Shown in pieces: positions 10,501 to 23,589 of a stretch of 64,000 nt of DNA (positions are counted from its first letter, which is position 1; each line of letters opens with the position of its first letter). The stretch is from Carya illinoinensis. Its lineage: Eukaryota; Streptophyta; Magnoliopsida; Fagales; Juglandaceae. The DNA is taken from positions 27,591,445-27,655,444 of the forward strand of contig NC_056753.1 of NCBI RefSeq assembly GCF_018687715.1, in the 5' to 3' direction. The notes under the pieces were generated by a model. It worked only from the letters and a program-made list of their open reading frames with translations. It was not told where the DNA came from and searched no databases. The position numbers were made by a program, and so were the translations under genes.

Positions 10501-12603
10501 TCTTTTACTGGACAACCTCCTCAATAGCAGTCTATAAGTTGGCTGAAACAAAGCTCGAGATTGTCTAAATCAATCCTAGCTACATGTAGTGTCAAAACTT
10601 AATTAAACCCCAATCTTCTAATCTGGTTGCTGGACCGAGTATAGCAAGAATAGTATAAGTTAAGATTCTCCTATTTTTTTTTTATCTAACTTCATGATCT
10701 TATTGCTAATAGATATCTTGAAAATGTTGGCAAGGAAAATGAGCTTTTCCCCACAAATCTGATTCAACCAGATCATGTAAAACCTTCTCTGCATCTCATC
10801 ATATGCTTTCATGTTGTTAGTTGTTCTTAGATATGAGTAGCCAACTCTATCTAAAAGACTTATTCAATACCTAGGAGTTAATGATAGTTTTACTTTAACC
10901 CCTCTTATGCCTTAATTATTAGCTTTTACCCTTAAAGCCTCAAAATGCATAGAAAATTCTTTGGAGTTAACATACTCATCCATAAAACATAACTGTTATG
11001 TTTTATGTTTAACCTAAATGTCTATGATTTTAAATGGTCTTCCGATGTAGATTTGCCAATTAGTGCACATTTTCCCCATCATATTGCAATGGATTAAGAA
11101 CCCATCCATTGTGCATACATGTCAACTTTTTACAACCTGCACAACACCATGCCCCAATTGTTATAACCCCAATGCTTCCTTCTCCCACTGGATAGTACAA
11201 CTACATTGGTATGCATTTCTACACTATGTTACTCAACCATAGTGCTGATCACTAAGGTCATATGTCATCCATATGCAGTTTACCATGCAACTCTATCCAT
11301 ACATATTAATGAGTGATAGCTATACAAAGCTACCTTAAAAAGCTGTCTCTAATTTCCAGTAGCAGAAATCGAAGCAAACCATTTATTTAAAGTCTAAATC
11401 TTCCTTTTTCTGGGGAGCTGAGATATACCATTGCCATCTATATATTCAAAGAAGATCAATTCTTAAACCTCTATCTGTGGAATGAGTCAAAAACTGTGTT
11501 TATGCCATTTCAATAAATCTACCAAATTAGGTTATTAAGGCAAAATGGATTTCTAAATTCGTTGTTATTTCAGTTTTAAATTTTTTATTTCTTTTAGGGG
11601 AGAAAATGAATAGGAAAACATGCCCATCTTGTTATACTCTAACAAAAATGCCTGCTTGAAGAGAGACCTTGTTGCATCCATCTGGTCGATGAGGTTTGGT
11701 TATGACCAAGGATATTCCAACCGCTGATAGGTCCTACACAAGGAAGTCAGCCAAGAAATTAATTCAACGGCCTTTATAATTCTCTGATGTTGCCCAGTTT
11801 ATATACCCTCTATATTATTCCTAGAAGTTTTTATGGGAGTAAAGGCTTTATCCCTACGATAGTCGACCAGAATAACCTTCGACCATCTTTCCAAATACTT
11901 TGTTGGACTTACTGCACTTTCCACTATATCTTAGAGGAAAAAACTGAGAAGTTTAATTGATTAGTCAAATATATAACAATTGGACTATTCTCTGCAACAA
12001 ACATCTAGAAAACAGAGTATGAGATATGCAGCCTACAAACAGAATGCACTGAAATTGATACATACCAAACGAGCAACCAACATGGGAACCAAACAGCACA
12101 AGCTTTCCCGTTACAAAATTACATGTACTCAATTCATTGTGCATTGATTGTATTTAATTACATTAAATATATAGCAACTGTCACCCCGGAAACCCCCTAT
12201 GGTGGCAGTTCAAAGGAGATCCAACCATTCATTATGCAACAAATCCCTACCATCGACACGAGCTGTTATAGCGTATACCACATACGTTAGCTTTAAAGTG
12301 TAAACACTTATCTGCACACAATAAGGAATTCCACTATGAGTAACTCTCTACTTCCATTTCTAATCAAACAAGTATATTCACCCTCTAAAATCCTCAATAA
12401 ATGCCAAAATACAATATTTTCACCATGCTTCCACATACATGTGGGCAAATAGATTAGGTTAACTATTACCATGGAAGTTGTTGATCTTAACAACTTAATA
12501 TTATTATTTATTGTGACATGGAACCCATATAGTTTGTTAGGATTGGGAAAACAGATTGATGAATTGATTAGAATGCATGCCTCTTTTCATTTCAACTTAA
12601 AGG
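7581..12603. other. Long non-coding interval inside the CACTA element
   Basis: About 5 kb of AT-rich sequence between the TNP1-like and Tnp2-like relics. I see no conserved coding segment, TIR pair or RNA gene. Short ORFs here (for example 8,799-9,182) show no recognisable domain. It may hold introns of the TNP1-like gene and eroded insertions. Confidence 0.4.
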
Positions 12604-15600
12604 TTACAAACTCACAACCATTTCTGCATTACCATCATCATCATCTGTCTCCCCAGTAGGATGATAGTTGGTGTTATTATCGGAGTTATCATTGGAACTT
12701 ATGTCCTCCAGTGTTGCTTCATTGTCAACTGGTTGGGACGGGCCAAGAGACGAGATGTAAGTTGGATCAACGGTCAAATGCTCCTCATCGACTCGGTTCA
12801 GTGGATCGGGCATGGCTTCATCAACAGCAAGACTAGGGGGATAGTTGTTCAAATTCCTGTCCTCATCGACATCAAGGCCATCCCCTGATGACTCATCATC
12901 ATCTAGCATCTCCTCAACTTGGGTCATTGCGCGAATGTTATAAACATTCCTACTTGTAACCTTTTGGATGACATTCCAACTTCCTCCCAAGATCGGATCA
13001 GACAGATAAAATACTTGAGTTGCTTGGCACGCAAGTGCGAATGGTTCATCTTTATACCATTACCTATCCGTATTCACTATGGTTAAGTGGTCCCTGACAC
13101 GTATCCCCCTTCTCAGGTCGCCAACATCATACCAAGTGCATTGAAATAGATAAACCTTGTGCCAACCCATGTAGCATATTTCTATAATATCATGCAACAC
13201 ACCATAGAAGTCAACCGAGGATCCCTGATGCTCTCCATGAACCACCACCCTACAATTTTGAGTGCGGTGATGCCTTTCTCGCTCTTTCGTATGAAATTGA
13301 ACACCATTCATTATGCATCCGGCATAAGATGCGACCATCAGTTCTGGACCATATGCTAATGCATATAACTCATCAGAAACCGTCGTTGGAGACATTGCAC
13401 GTTTCTCTCAAATCTACCATTGAAATGGATAGAAAAAGGAAAATCAATTTTTTCCCTTTTATTATTTTAAATCAATAATATTACAAAATGTAGCTATATA
13501 AAGCAATATCCAAGAGCTAAAATCTTACGCGTGCTCTAAACCACGCGTGAAATTGACTCTAGTGCCTACGGTCGATGTTATCAGGGTCCTCTTCTTTCAT
13601 CTTGTTATAGTGCTCCCTGTGAAGACAATTGAATTGTTACAATGGAGAGTAGTAACATTAGATATCAATTACTAAAGTAAGTAAATCAAGATTGATGTAT
13701 TTACTCAATGTATTGCTCAACCTCCATGCAATTATTAAGTATATACCATCGAGCCTTGACCATTAGTGTGTCGGCTAATTTGTGCGAGTACACTGTCCCC
13801 AATGGCCTAACCTTTTGTTAGAAAACAGATAAACTTGCCACATTTCCTGACTCAAGCGACTCAATGGGTACATCAGTATTGTGTTCCTCTCGATTATATT
13901 TAGTTTCTATATCATGAAGGTATATAGAGCAAAATGTGAGGCACTCGAGATACACATATGCCTCAGCAATTGAGCCTTCAGGACGGGCTCTGTTTTGGAC
14001 GTACCGCTTGAACTTTCCTAAATACCTCTCAAAAGGATACATCCATCTATATTGCACGGGTCCTGCTAGTAGAGCCTCTTCTAGCAAGTGAATAGAAAGG
14101 TGTACCATGATATCAAAAAAAGTTGAAGGAAAAATCATTTCTAGTTTGCAGAGAATGATGGGAATATTAGCTTGAAGGCGATGCAACACTGATAAGTTCA
14201 AAGTTCGAGAACATAATTCTTTGAAGAATGCACTCAACTCTATTAGCTTGACACACATCGGCCTGTAAGAACCCACCTATAACAACTGGCAACAGTTGTT
14301 GCATAAAGACATGACAATCATGGCTCTTCATTCCACTGATCTTTCCCTCATTAGCATTGACACACCGGGCAATATTCGATACAAATCCATTAGGGAATTT
14401 TACTTTTGACAACCATGCACAAAAAGCCCTTCGCTCATTTAAATTTAACATGTAGCAACCAAGACTCATTCTTACATACTAGCCATCATGTTGTAAATTC
14501 AATTCTTTCCTTATTCCAAGATTTGCCAAATCCCTACGCGCATTGGCAGAGTCCTTAGTTTTCCCTTCAATATTCAACAATGTTCCCAAACATTATCGCA
14601 TATATTTTTTTCAATATGCATGACGTCTAGATTATGTCTCAAACCCAAGGATAACCAGTAGGGAAGCTCAAAAATATGGATTTTTTTGTCCAATTTAGAT
14701 GATTGGGCATTCGTTTCCTCTTCGAAGAAGATTTACCAAACTGAACATGTGACACCTGACTTAATTGTTCTAGCAATTCCTCTCCCTCGACCCTTGGTGG
14801 TTGGAGTTGGTGCTCTTCATATCCATTAAAAGTATTTTTCTTGCGTCTCCAACTGTGATCTAGGGGCAACCATCGTCGATGACCCGTATAACAATGTTCG
14901 CAGCCATATACCAACCATTGAGAATTTGTGTCAGATGTACAATACAGGCATGACAACTTGCCCTTCGTGCTCCACCCGGAAATATTGGCGTATGTAGAGA
15001 AGTCATTGATAGTCCAAAGTAGCGCTGCATACAACTTAAAGTGTTGCCCACTGTATGCATCATAGGTACGAATACCCTCTTCCCATAACTCCTTCAACTC
15101 TTCAAGGAGAGGACGCAAGAACACATCAATATTATTACCTGGTGACTTAGGGCTAGGGATTAGCAACGATGACATAGTGTATGGATCTTTCATGCATGCC
15201 CAAGGGGGCAATTTGTAAGGCAAAAGCAGGACCGGCCAAATGCTATATGGCCTACTCATGTTATTGAATGGATTAAACCCATCACTTGCCAAACAAAGTC
15301 TAGTTTCGAGGATCTTTGGAAAACCTCTCATGTTTGTTATCAAAGTCCTTCCAAACCCTAGAATCTGATGGATATTGCATGCATGTAGGATCTTCAACAC
15401 GGCCTTCTACATGCCATCTCATGGCTTGGGCTGTCTTCTTTGACATATATAGCCTCTGCAATTGTGGCTTTAGGGGGAAATATCAGAGAACTTTTTTTGG
15501 TAACCTTCGTTGATCAATTGTGCTTTGTTCCCACCTAGAAGCTTTACATTTAGGGCATTCATCTAACGATGCATTTTCCTTCCAAAAAAATGCATAATCA

Positions 15601-16259
15601 TTTGGGCAAACATGTATCTTCTCGTAACTAAAACCCAATCCACGCTCCTAGCGACGAGCATCGTTATATGAGTCAGGGAAAGAGGCATCTGGAAATGCCT
15701 CTTGTAATAGCTTTATGACCATATCGAAGGACTTCACGGTCCAACCACCTATGCTCTTGATGTGAAGAAGCTTGACGATGAATGATAGCTTTGAGAACTT
15801 AGTACATGAAGGATAAAGTGGGCATCATGCATCAGCTACTAACTCCTCGAAATTAAAGTTAGTCAGACCTTCAAGCATCTATGTATCCCTCATTTATGGA
15901 ATGATATTTCATATACGACCCATGGTGGAAGTCATCTAACATCTCGTCAAGATCATCAATATAATCATTGTTAGAAGATGTATCAGCTTCTTCATCGGCA
16001 GAAAGTGTAGCAGAAAGGAAAGGTCATCTTCTCCATGGAATATCTATTCCGTATAAGTTGGATCAATACTTCTGAAGAACAAATGATCCTCGACTATACG
16101 AATGGAGTGGAACGCTCTATTCCGACATCTTTTACATGGACACCTAATCTTATCAGTGTTAGGAGCGTGGGCTAACACCATAGAGAGGAATTGTCTAACC
16201 CCTTCAGCATACTCAGTGGAATGCAATCTATCTTTAATATGCATCCAAGTCTTATCCAT
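12604..16259 (-). pseudogene. CACTA Tnp2-type transposase, degenerate
   Basis: Domains appear in order on the minus strand. An N-terminal transposase-associated domain (16,259-16,044) starts MDKTWMHIKDRLHSTEYAEG and carries IRCPCKRCRN. A linking segment (about 15,700-15,340) reads ENASLDECPKCKASRWEQ and AQAMRWHVEGRVEDPTCMQY. The Tnp2 domain (15,310-14,639) reads RLCLASDGFNPFNNMSRPYS. The DUF4218-like part (14,276-13,818) has KLEMIFPSTFFDIMVHLSIH, the DUF4216-like part (13,395-13,060) has CTWYDVGDLRRGIRVRDHLT, and the acidic C-terminus (12,990-12,604) opens GGSWNVIQKVTSRNVYNIRA. Frameshifts (one near 15,300) and stops (for example after IVNTDR at 13,060) separate the blocks. Full-length relatives would mobilise CACTA elements; this copy cannot be translated whole. 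Confidence 0.88.
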
Positions 16260-17847
16260 CTTATGAAGCTGGCCAGGTAGTAGAAAAGAGTATGTTAGGA
16301 TATATCATGAAATGGGTGTGCATGGAATAGGTTAGTCCTACTTTCAATAGTAGGACCAACATAGTTGCACACAACAATAAAAACTACCCAAATGTTAAAT
16401 CTAAATAAATAGCCAACATTAATTAGACAAAATCAGTCTATAGTTCAATTTATTAAGGTGAAAGAGCAAATAACTGAATAAATACACAACAGGCTGGTTG
16501 TGCAGTGTAGTTAATTTATGGGAACAGGTTAAATGGCACAATAGTGAAGAAAAGAAGGTGTTAAAATTGCTGATAGGTTTGTGTTCTTCCACAAATGTGA
16601 AGAGCTATGTTACTTTGGAACATAGTTTTTTCATTGGAGTCCCTTTTAGTGTGTTCTAACATAAAACACACTATGTAAAATGGCCCTTCACAATACTCAA
16701 TTTGAAATGTTTTCATCAGCATACAAATAATATTTAAGGTACATAGAGAGTAGAATCGGATTTGGAGGGCAGAATTATGTTACTTTAATTATAGGACAGC
16801 AAAAAGACAAACTTTTTCGCTTGTGTACATGATGATTCAACATGGGAGGAATGATGGTTGAAATTGTGACAAGGAACTACATCACCCGGAAAGAACACGT
16901 TCAATGTTGAAACACACAACCAGATGGCAAAAGGGACTGTAAATAAATTGAGCCAAAATGATTTACAGTGAAGTCACATTCTTTTATGGATATCTTCTGT
17001 AATGAAGACTTGTGTACCATCTTGTTATATATATATAACAAGATGGTTGTATATATAAGTTGCATCAATATATAAATATATATATATATATATATGCCAA
17101 GGACATAAAGAGATTTTATGTCCAAGTATCATTCACAAATTCTCTTCCTACTTTGCACTACGCATAACGATTGTTCAACCAATCCTAGTGATAACAACCC
17201 AATTAGAAACTGCCTAATAAATCCATGATTAGAAGGAAGGTTGATTTAAATCATGGTCTGATAAGCAGTGTATATAATACAATTGGACTGATAGAAAACC
17301 AATGAATACATGGCTGATTTCCATGCAATGTATGAATGTTTTGGTTTTACATATTTTATGGACAGCTATGAAAGATCTAAACCCAGATGGTTGCCAAGAA
17401 TGATTCAATTAGAGGAAATGGATGCCCACTTTATTGTTAAATTAGAGGGCTTTAAGGTGGTTGGCTTATAAATAAGGAGGTATAAGAATATTGTGGTGCA
17501 TATTAGGTAATGTGGGAATGTAAAACCCAGATGGTATGGTCATTATTAGCTACTGAGGTTTCCAAATAAGTAATAGGGGATAAACATATGATAGGACAAG
17601 ATCAGCTTAATAAAAAAATGACATATAGAACACCTTTCTAAGATCAAGTGATGCAATTGGACACCGAGAGTGGAAGGATGTCAGCAAACATAACTATTCA
17701 CTGACTCCAAAAGGCTGCAGTTTAATGAAGTGGGAGAGTACTCCAACTGTGTGTACTTATTCCTAAAGAAAATAGACCTAATTCTGGATAGACTAGTGTG
17801 TAATATATAAATGGGCCTTCCCCAGAGCAGAGTAATACAGTCCAGCT
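16260..17847. other. Non-coding interval upstream of the Tnp2 relic
   Basis: No coding segment recognised. It holds a 32-bp palindrome (17,016-17,047) and a (TA)n run at about 17,070-17,097. As the 5' side of the transposase it may include the old CACTA promoter, but no element can be named. Confidence 0.4.
17016..17047. repeat. Perfect 32-bp palindrome
   Basis: ACCATCTTGTTATATA followed directly by its reverse complement, with no spacer and a TATA-rich centre. The outer CCATCTTG/CAAGATGG arms are not simple repeat sequence. Confidence 0.95.
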
Positions 17848-19115
17848 TGTTGAACCTAAGATTTTAAGTTTTATATAATTATATATCTACATATGGATTT
17901 TGATGATAATAAATGAATTCAAAAAATAAAAGAGTCTCAAGCTCAAGTTATCTACACAATGGAGTCAATTACATCAAGGAAACAAGCATGAGCAAGAAGG
18001 GAACAAGTTCACATTAAAGTCATAAAGTAATGTTGTAAATCTCTTAAAAATTTGAAATTAGGATTAAGGCTCAAAATTAATATTTTATCATAAAGCATTA
18101 AAATACATTTTCCACATGTGCATGAATATTTTGAAAATTAAATTTAAAAATTTTGAAAGATGATTGATTGTCATCTTTTACATGTGCATGCCTTGATTAA
18201 ATGTTTAAATTTTGAAAATATTAAAATTGATTGATTGTCATCTTTCACATATGCATGTTTTATTTGAATATTTTCAAAAGTGATTGATGCTTTTTTTGAC
18301 TTATGTAAAAGGTAAATGATTTTGTTTGAAAAGTAAAGTGTGCTCCTTTTGTCATATGCCAAAAGTAAAAGATTAAGTTTGAAATTTTTGAAAAATGAAT
18401 GATGTTGTCTTTGACAATTGAAAAAGAATAACTTTTTATTTGAATTTTTTGAAAAAGTGAATGATGTTGTCTTTGACATGTGAATCTTTTTAAATTTGAA
18501 TATGAAGTTCAATATGCGTATAAATAGATCATTTGAGAGTTTCACATTAACAACATCAAGAGCATACAATATTTATTCAAATCTTTCATTCTCTCTTCTC
18601 TAAGCATTAAGCCTTAAATCCTTGTTCATTTTAAGAGAGATATAGTTTGCACTGTATTATTCTTGTTTCACTCATTGAGGAGTGTTTTCTGATAACCTAC
18701 CCACTATCAGCTCTTGTATCAATAAAAGGGTGTGTATAACCCTTGTGCATGTAGAAAGTGTTCTACACAGGGAATAGTTGAATCACCACATGTAAGGTGA
18801 TTGCAAGTGTAGAGGGTGTTCTACACGGATCCTTTGTAACGGTGTTGTTCAAAGGTGTAATAGGTTTTTATCTCCACCTGAAGGAGGCTGAATAGTGAAT
18901 TTGGGGATCCTCAATGAGTAGCTTGAGGCAAGGACGTAGGCAGTGGGGCCGAACCTCGTTAACATACTGAGTTTGCTTCTCTCTTACCCTTACTCTTTAT
19001 ATTTATTGTTGTTTCATATTTTGTTTATATTTTATATTGAATATTTGATTTATAATTGTTATTTTTTAAATACAACTCAATTAACCCCCCTCTTGTGTTA
19101 GTCATCTGGGCAACA
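17848..19115 (+). mobile_element. Solo LTR of a Ty1/copia retrotransposon
   Basis: It starts TGTTGAACCTAAG and ends ATCTGGGCAACA, the 5'-TG...CA-3' form of LTRs. The body has the layout I associate with copia LTRs: a TTGATGATAATAAATG start region, a TCAATAAAAGGGTG polyadenylation-like zone, repeated GTGTTCTACAC motifs, and the 3' stretch GACGTAGGCAGTGGGGCCGA before CTCTTGTGTTAGTCATCTGGG. No primer-binding site follows and no gag-pol lies on either side, so it is a solo LTR or truncated end. The flanking pentamers do not match, so no target duplication is claimed. About 18,120-18,500 contains diverged tandem units with GATTGATTGTCATCTTT. Confidence 0.75.
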
Positions 19116-21008
19116 TGGTTGTTTTACCATAAAACCATATCATACAAAGAAGCAAAGCAGAATTGTGAGTGTAGCTATTAAAAGCTTATCAAATGCACTC
19201 AACAATCATTGGTAAGCTCAAATATTATAGGCAGGAAGAAGGTTGTAATATGCAGGTTAACTAACTGGATATCTGGGTGTTGATAAGTCAAACTATTTTT
19301 CTTGTAGTCGAAAGTGCTAAAGATTAATATATATATATATATATATATACTACCACATCTTGTATTTATATTCAAGTAAAGGGAAGAAGTAGCTACACTT
19401 AATCATTTGTTAATGATGCATCAGAGTGAATAAAACAACATTATATTGCAGATGTAGTAATTGTATATATAATCTCTTACGAACAGAAATTGTTAATAGC
19501 TAACGCTGTAAAGTAGTAATGTGTGTATGCCTTTGTAAACTTTCCAGAGATTTGATATAAACCTACTGAATTATCATTCATCTGCAGGTTGCATGCATGC
19601 AAAATGTTCAGAGAAAGCATTTCAAGTAAACCACACAAAATGTTATATATGTATTTAAATCAAAAAATCTAGATATCAGGAAAACCCCTTGCTTAAAGTT
19701 TGGATCTAGCCAAAATGAGGGAAAGCCAGTATTTTCAACATATAAAAATATTTCTGCTTTGTTAGAAATAACAGGTAAATACTTCTTATTGCTGCATGAA
19801 ACAGGCTGATAGAGTTGCTTTATTGCTAGATATGGCTTGGTAAAGTTATGCTAAAAAAAATAACTGCACATATGTAAGGCATCTAGACACGAGTCCATGG
19901 TCACATATATATTTAATGAGTGGTAGGGCGACACAAGAATCTCAAAAGTATGGCTCCAGCCAGTGCAAAATTAGGTCAGACTCGATGAAGGAGGTTAGGG
20001 AAAACACTCTTAAGGACATGACATGAGACACTGACACCATTACAATATCTTGCTAATTTCAGATGATCGGTTGAAATTAGCACTAAGTAACATTTTGGTA
20101 ATTCGCATATTCAGGGATAGTTTTGCAATTCTATCTTCTTCCATTTATATATATATATATATATACGATAACAAATATAGTACGGGATGGGAGATAGTGA
20201 GATGTTTGTTTTAGGGAATTTTGACAGGAATAGAGCAAAATAGCTAGCTAATAGTGGTAGATTAGGCAACCATATCCCAGGTCCAGTTATATTTAACATA
20301 CAAAATATAACTCAGTTATGATCAAGTTATGAATTCACTATGCATTAGAGTTATGTTCTGTTAATACATTCTACATAGATTGCTTTCATCAAGAACACCT
20401 ATCTAGCAACATAAGCTAGAAGGAGATGGGTTTCATTAATTCCTACCGCTGAGACAGAAAACAAAGATTCATATACAGACTGCTCGGACCAGATGAAGCA
20501 AATAATTAATATACGATCAGTTGATAACCAAACATAATTTTAATATCAGGTAGACTGCATATGCACTGCAGTCCCATCTATACCAGATGGGAATGCAAAC
20601 CCTATCTGATAATGGGGTGGATAAAATTAACTCTCTCTATCTATCGATCTCACTAATGCACCTGTTATGTGACTTCCAAATCTCACTAAAGCATCAGTTA
20701 GCCTCTAAATGCACAAAAATAAGCCAATAATGAGTAAGGCACACTTCCCTTTTGATCAAGGAAGATGGTGTAAATATGATTCATATGCAGTCCAATATTC
20801 TAAACCAGTTCACTACAATGACATCAGGAGAGAATAGATCAAACTAATTATTTCATTGACTAGCATTCTCTATGAAATTTTTTTATTTTTTGGTGCCTTA
20901 ATTAAGCATTCTCTATGACATATGATAGAGACTTAGAAAATAAAGACATGCGGCATCTTGCACCAAATTTAAGGCAGTATCTAAACTTTCACATCCCTTC
21001 TGACTCAC
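19116..21008. other. Non-coding interval
   Basis: AT-rich, with (TA)n tracts at about 19,327-19,349 and 20,146-20,166. I looked for a last prohibitin exon (GEAKSAQLIG-like) downstream of 21,009 on the minus strand and did not find one. No gene or TIR recognised. Confidence 0.4.
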
Positions 21009-21751
21009 CTGTGCTCTGATACAGCATTTTTCTTGTCTTGTTCAGCTTTTCGACAATAAATTTAGCCCTCTCAGCTTCTTATGCAGACCATTTGTTTGGC
21101 TTCAATTGCAGCTGTAAACTTCTTCCCAAAAGTTAAGCTTCTAATTGAAACATCATCCAACGCAACTAAGAAATTGGCTGCTGTTGCAGTCAAAATTTGC
21201 CAAATATTCCTACTGATAGCCTATAAAAAATAGAGGGCCAATCATAAACAGGAAAGTTAGATACATCATTAGAGCCCATCTTTATTTAATATACTGCAAT
21301 TGAAGTATCCTTTCCTTCTAGGAACCATGAAGGAAAGGAAACAAATTTGAAGTACAGAGCAGGACCAATCAAATGAGATGTATTAATATAATTGACTAAA
21401 TCATGGGAAACAATACACTAATCTCAAGAAAACAAAGGCAGAAAATATTCATAACATTATCCCTGACCCAACGAGCTTATTCATAAAAGGCTATGACGAC
21501 AAAGATTCATTTTGTACAGTAACCCAAAATCATTAGATCAATTTGGAATTAGAACTTTAAAGAAGAATAAGCCTTGGAATTCACCTCTCTCTGAGTAATA
21601 AGTTGGCTAGCGTTATACTGAGCAACAACAGCTTTCAAAGTTTCATTATTGAAGGCAGGACCCTTTCGTTATAATTCGCACCAAGGCTTCAGTAAGTTGA
21701 TGGTAACTGGTCTAGCACAGGACGGGTAAGAACTCGAAGCCCAATTTTAAC
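21009..21751 (-). pseudogene. Prohibitin gene fragment (two exons, one intron)
   Basis: Exon A (21,751-21,585) follows an acceptor (tgtatag) and reads VKIGLRVLTRPVLDQLPSTY then a stop, SLGANYNERVLPSI, a 4-bp deletion, and TLKAVVAQYNASQLITQRE before a donor (gtgaat). Exon B (21,220-21,009) follows tttttatag and reads AISRNIWQIL, NFLVALDDVSIRSLTFGKKF and TAAIEAKQMV, with another stop, ending at a gtgagt donor. The order, phase and intron match plant prohibitins of the AtPHB1/2/6 type, mitochondrial inner-membrane scaffold proteins. The first and last exons are missing. A retained intron means DNA-level copying, not reverse transcription. It lies between the CACTA transposase and terminus, consistent with gene-fragment capture. 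Confidence 0.85.
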
Positions 21752-22110
21752 CTATACATCAAAGTCAAAATTTTCAGAAATAATATTCAGGAGGAATATT
21801 ATGCAGCCCTAGTAAATACTTGATACCCTCATTCTACCTCTAGAAGCATGAAAAATGAATTCTAAACTCGGGTAATAACAGCTGCCCAAACACTAACAAC
21901 CTTTACACATCTATTAGTGTAAACCTTCACCATACATCTAAGCCTGGGTACAGAACTGTTTCAACTTAACAATACAGCACAAAACCCCACACTATAACAG
22001 TTGCAAGGATGAAAAGGGGATGAGAAATAAGGGCCCTGTGTAATTTTTGAACCCATATGACTAGATGCAAACAGCTAGTCTCAAATGAGGATTAGATGCT
22101 AGAGGACTCA
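21752..22110. other. Non-coding interval right of the prohibitin relic
   Basis: No further prohibitin exon (GHRAIMFNRL- or RDLQM-type) was found here. Nothing else recognised. Confidence 0.4.
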
Positions 22111-22620
22111 TGTAACACCCCCAAGTCCCACATAGGGTGGGTGAGGCATGATAGAGGTAAATATGTATTGGTAAAGGTGCATTGAGTAACAAAACTCACA
22201 TTAGTTACTTACTAGGTGTAACTAGGCTTTATGATGATTATGGAGTTCTGACTACAACCTGGTTTCCAATCTTTATGAAGTGTAATTTAGATGTGGATTG
22301 GACTTTCCTCGGGTCATTGCAAATGTATTAGGGCTAGTTTTGTAACACCATGTGGCGTTAGGCACTCAATGCAACATAAGAACTATAGAGATTTTTCTAA
22401 AGCCCTCTACATCCTACATTAGGTAGGTGGAGTGTAATAGAGCAGAATCAATATGATAGACGTCCACTAAGTGACAAGTCCCATATTAATTACCTACTAG
22501 ATGGAATTGTATTTTATAAAAATCTAAATAGGTCCAATTACAATATTAATTAGTCATTTGGAGAATAAGCCAAGATGTGGGTTAGCCTTTTCATGTGTTC
22601 TTACAACAAAAGACCAAACA
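22111..22620 (+). repeat. LTR-like sequence with two diverged internal copies
   Basis: It begins TGTAACACCCCCAAGTCCCA, a start typical of some plant gypsy LTRs. The first 110 bp (hallmarks: CACATAGGGTGGGTGAGG, TAGTTACTTACTAGG) recur in diverged form from 22,398 (CTACATTAGGTAGGTGGAG, ATTAATTACCTACTAGA). No matching end or duplication was found, so this is a fragment of uncertain class. Confidence 0.4.
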
Positions 22621-23120
22621 ATAATGCAGTTAAATGAGGACCAGCTGTCAATGGTTGAATGGTTTAAACATGACCAAAGGGATTAGCAATTGCCACTACT
22701 ATCTCCTATCATTTATGTATCATGGATGCATGCATGGATGTGCTTAAAAACATCAAACAGATATGTAATTGATTGGCATTAGATGTAAATTTTTTGTACA
22801 TGTCAACTTAAGTAGAAGAGCAACACTAGTAAGGACAACCCCCTCACCTATCTAGTAAAAAAATTAACATGTTGGAACCAATCCCCACACACCAATATTT
22901 ACATAAATAATATATACAAATCTGTTAATGTATTGCTTTCACAACAATTGATGCTACCTAATCAGCACAAACACCTATCTAAATTAGGGGGCATGGTTAT
23001 AAATTATCGCCAATTATTTATTGACAATAAGAAATAATTACATAAATCAAATTTGCCACAACCATATCATAAGAGAAGTAGAGAAATCTTACACAATCCT
23101 ATCAAAGTCAGCCCAAATGG
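22621..23120. other. Non-coding interval
   Basis: AT-rich with no recognised feature. Confidence 0.35.
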
Positions 23121-23500
23121 TACACAATCAAACCACCAATAGAGATAGAAGATGGAGGGAGAAGATAGTGAGGCTGACTGTGTCTCCAAGCCGCGAGAGA
23201 GAGGGGATGCACTAGCTGAGGCCTGCGAAGGTGGTTTTGGAGGCTAGGGCAGTTGGTGAGAAATTGCGGCTGACTCTGCTTCAATGCACGGGTTGGGGAC
23301 AAATAGTATACTGGGGGAGGACGCGACCATGGTGAGAGGCGGTGCAATTGCAAGGCGAGGGCGATGGCCGGTGACGGCCACAAGTTTGGAGGGGGGGCGC
23401 GGCAGTTGGGAAAGAAAGGAAAGGGGTGGGGAAGAAAGGAAAGAAAGTAAGGGAGGGACCTGGTATCGCGCAAGGTATAACGGGATTTGTTGTGGAATTA
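23120..23500. other. GC-rich, purine-biased block near the CACTA end
   Basis: Sharply richer in G than its surroundings on the plus strand (runs such as GGAGGGGGGGCGCGGCAG). Minus-strand frames give Pro/Ser-rich translations in all phases, which looks compositional, not a conserved protein. It could be a CpG-rich promoter or leader of the CACTA transposase, or a captured gene 5' end. Confidence 0.45.
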
Positions 23501-23589
23501 GAGAAAAATGCATTAACTGATGGTATATTTCGTGGGATAAAGATCAAACAGCTTAGTGGCAAATAAGAAATTACTCACAAGGGACTATC

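Noticed and set aside
17843..19120. Five-base target duplication for the copia solo LTR
   Set aside because: Flanks CAGCT and TGGTT do not match; no duplication claimed.
21009..21751. Functional prohibitin gene
   Set aside because: In-frame stops, a 4-bp deletion, and missing first and last exons.
23108..23562. Pro/Ser-rich ORFs on the minus strand
   Set aside because: All phases are open because the DNA is GC- and G-rich; no conserved motif.
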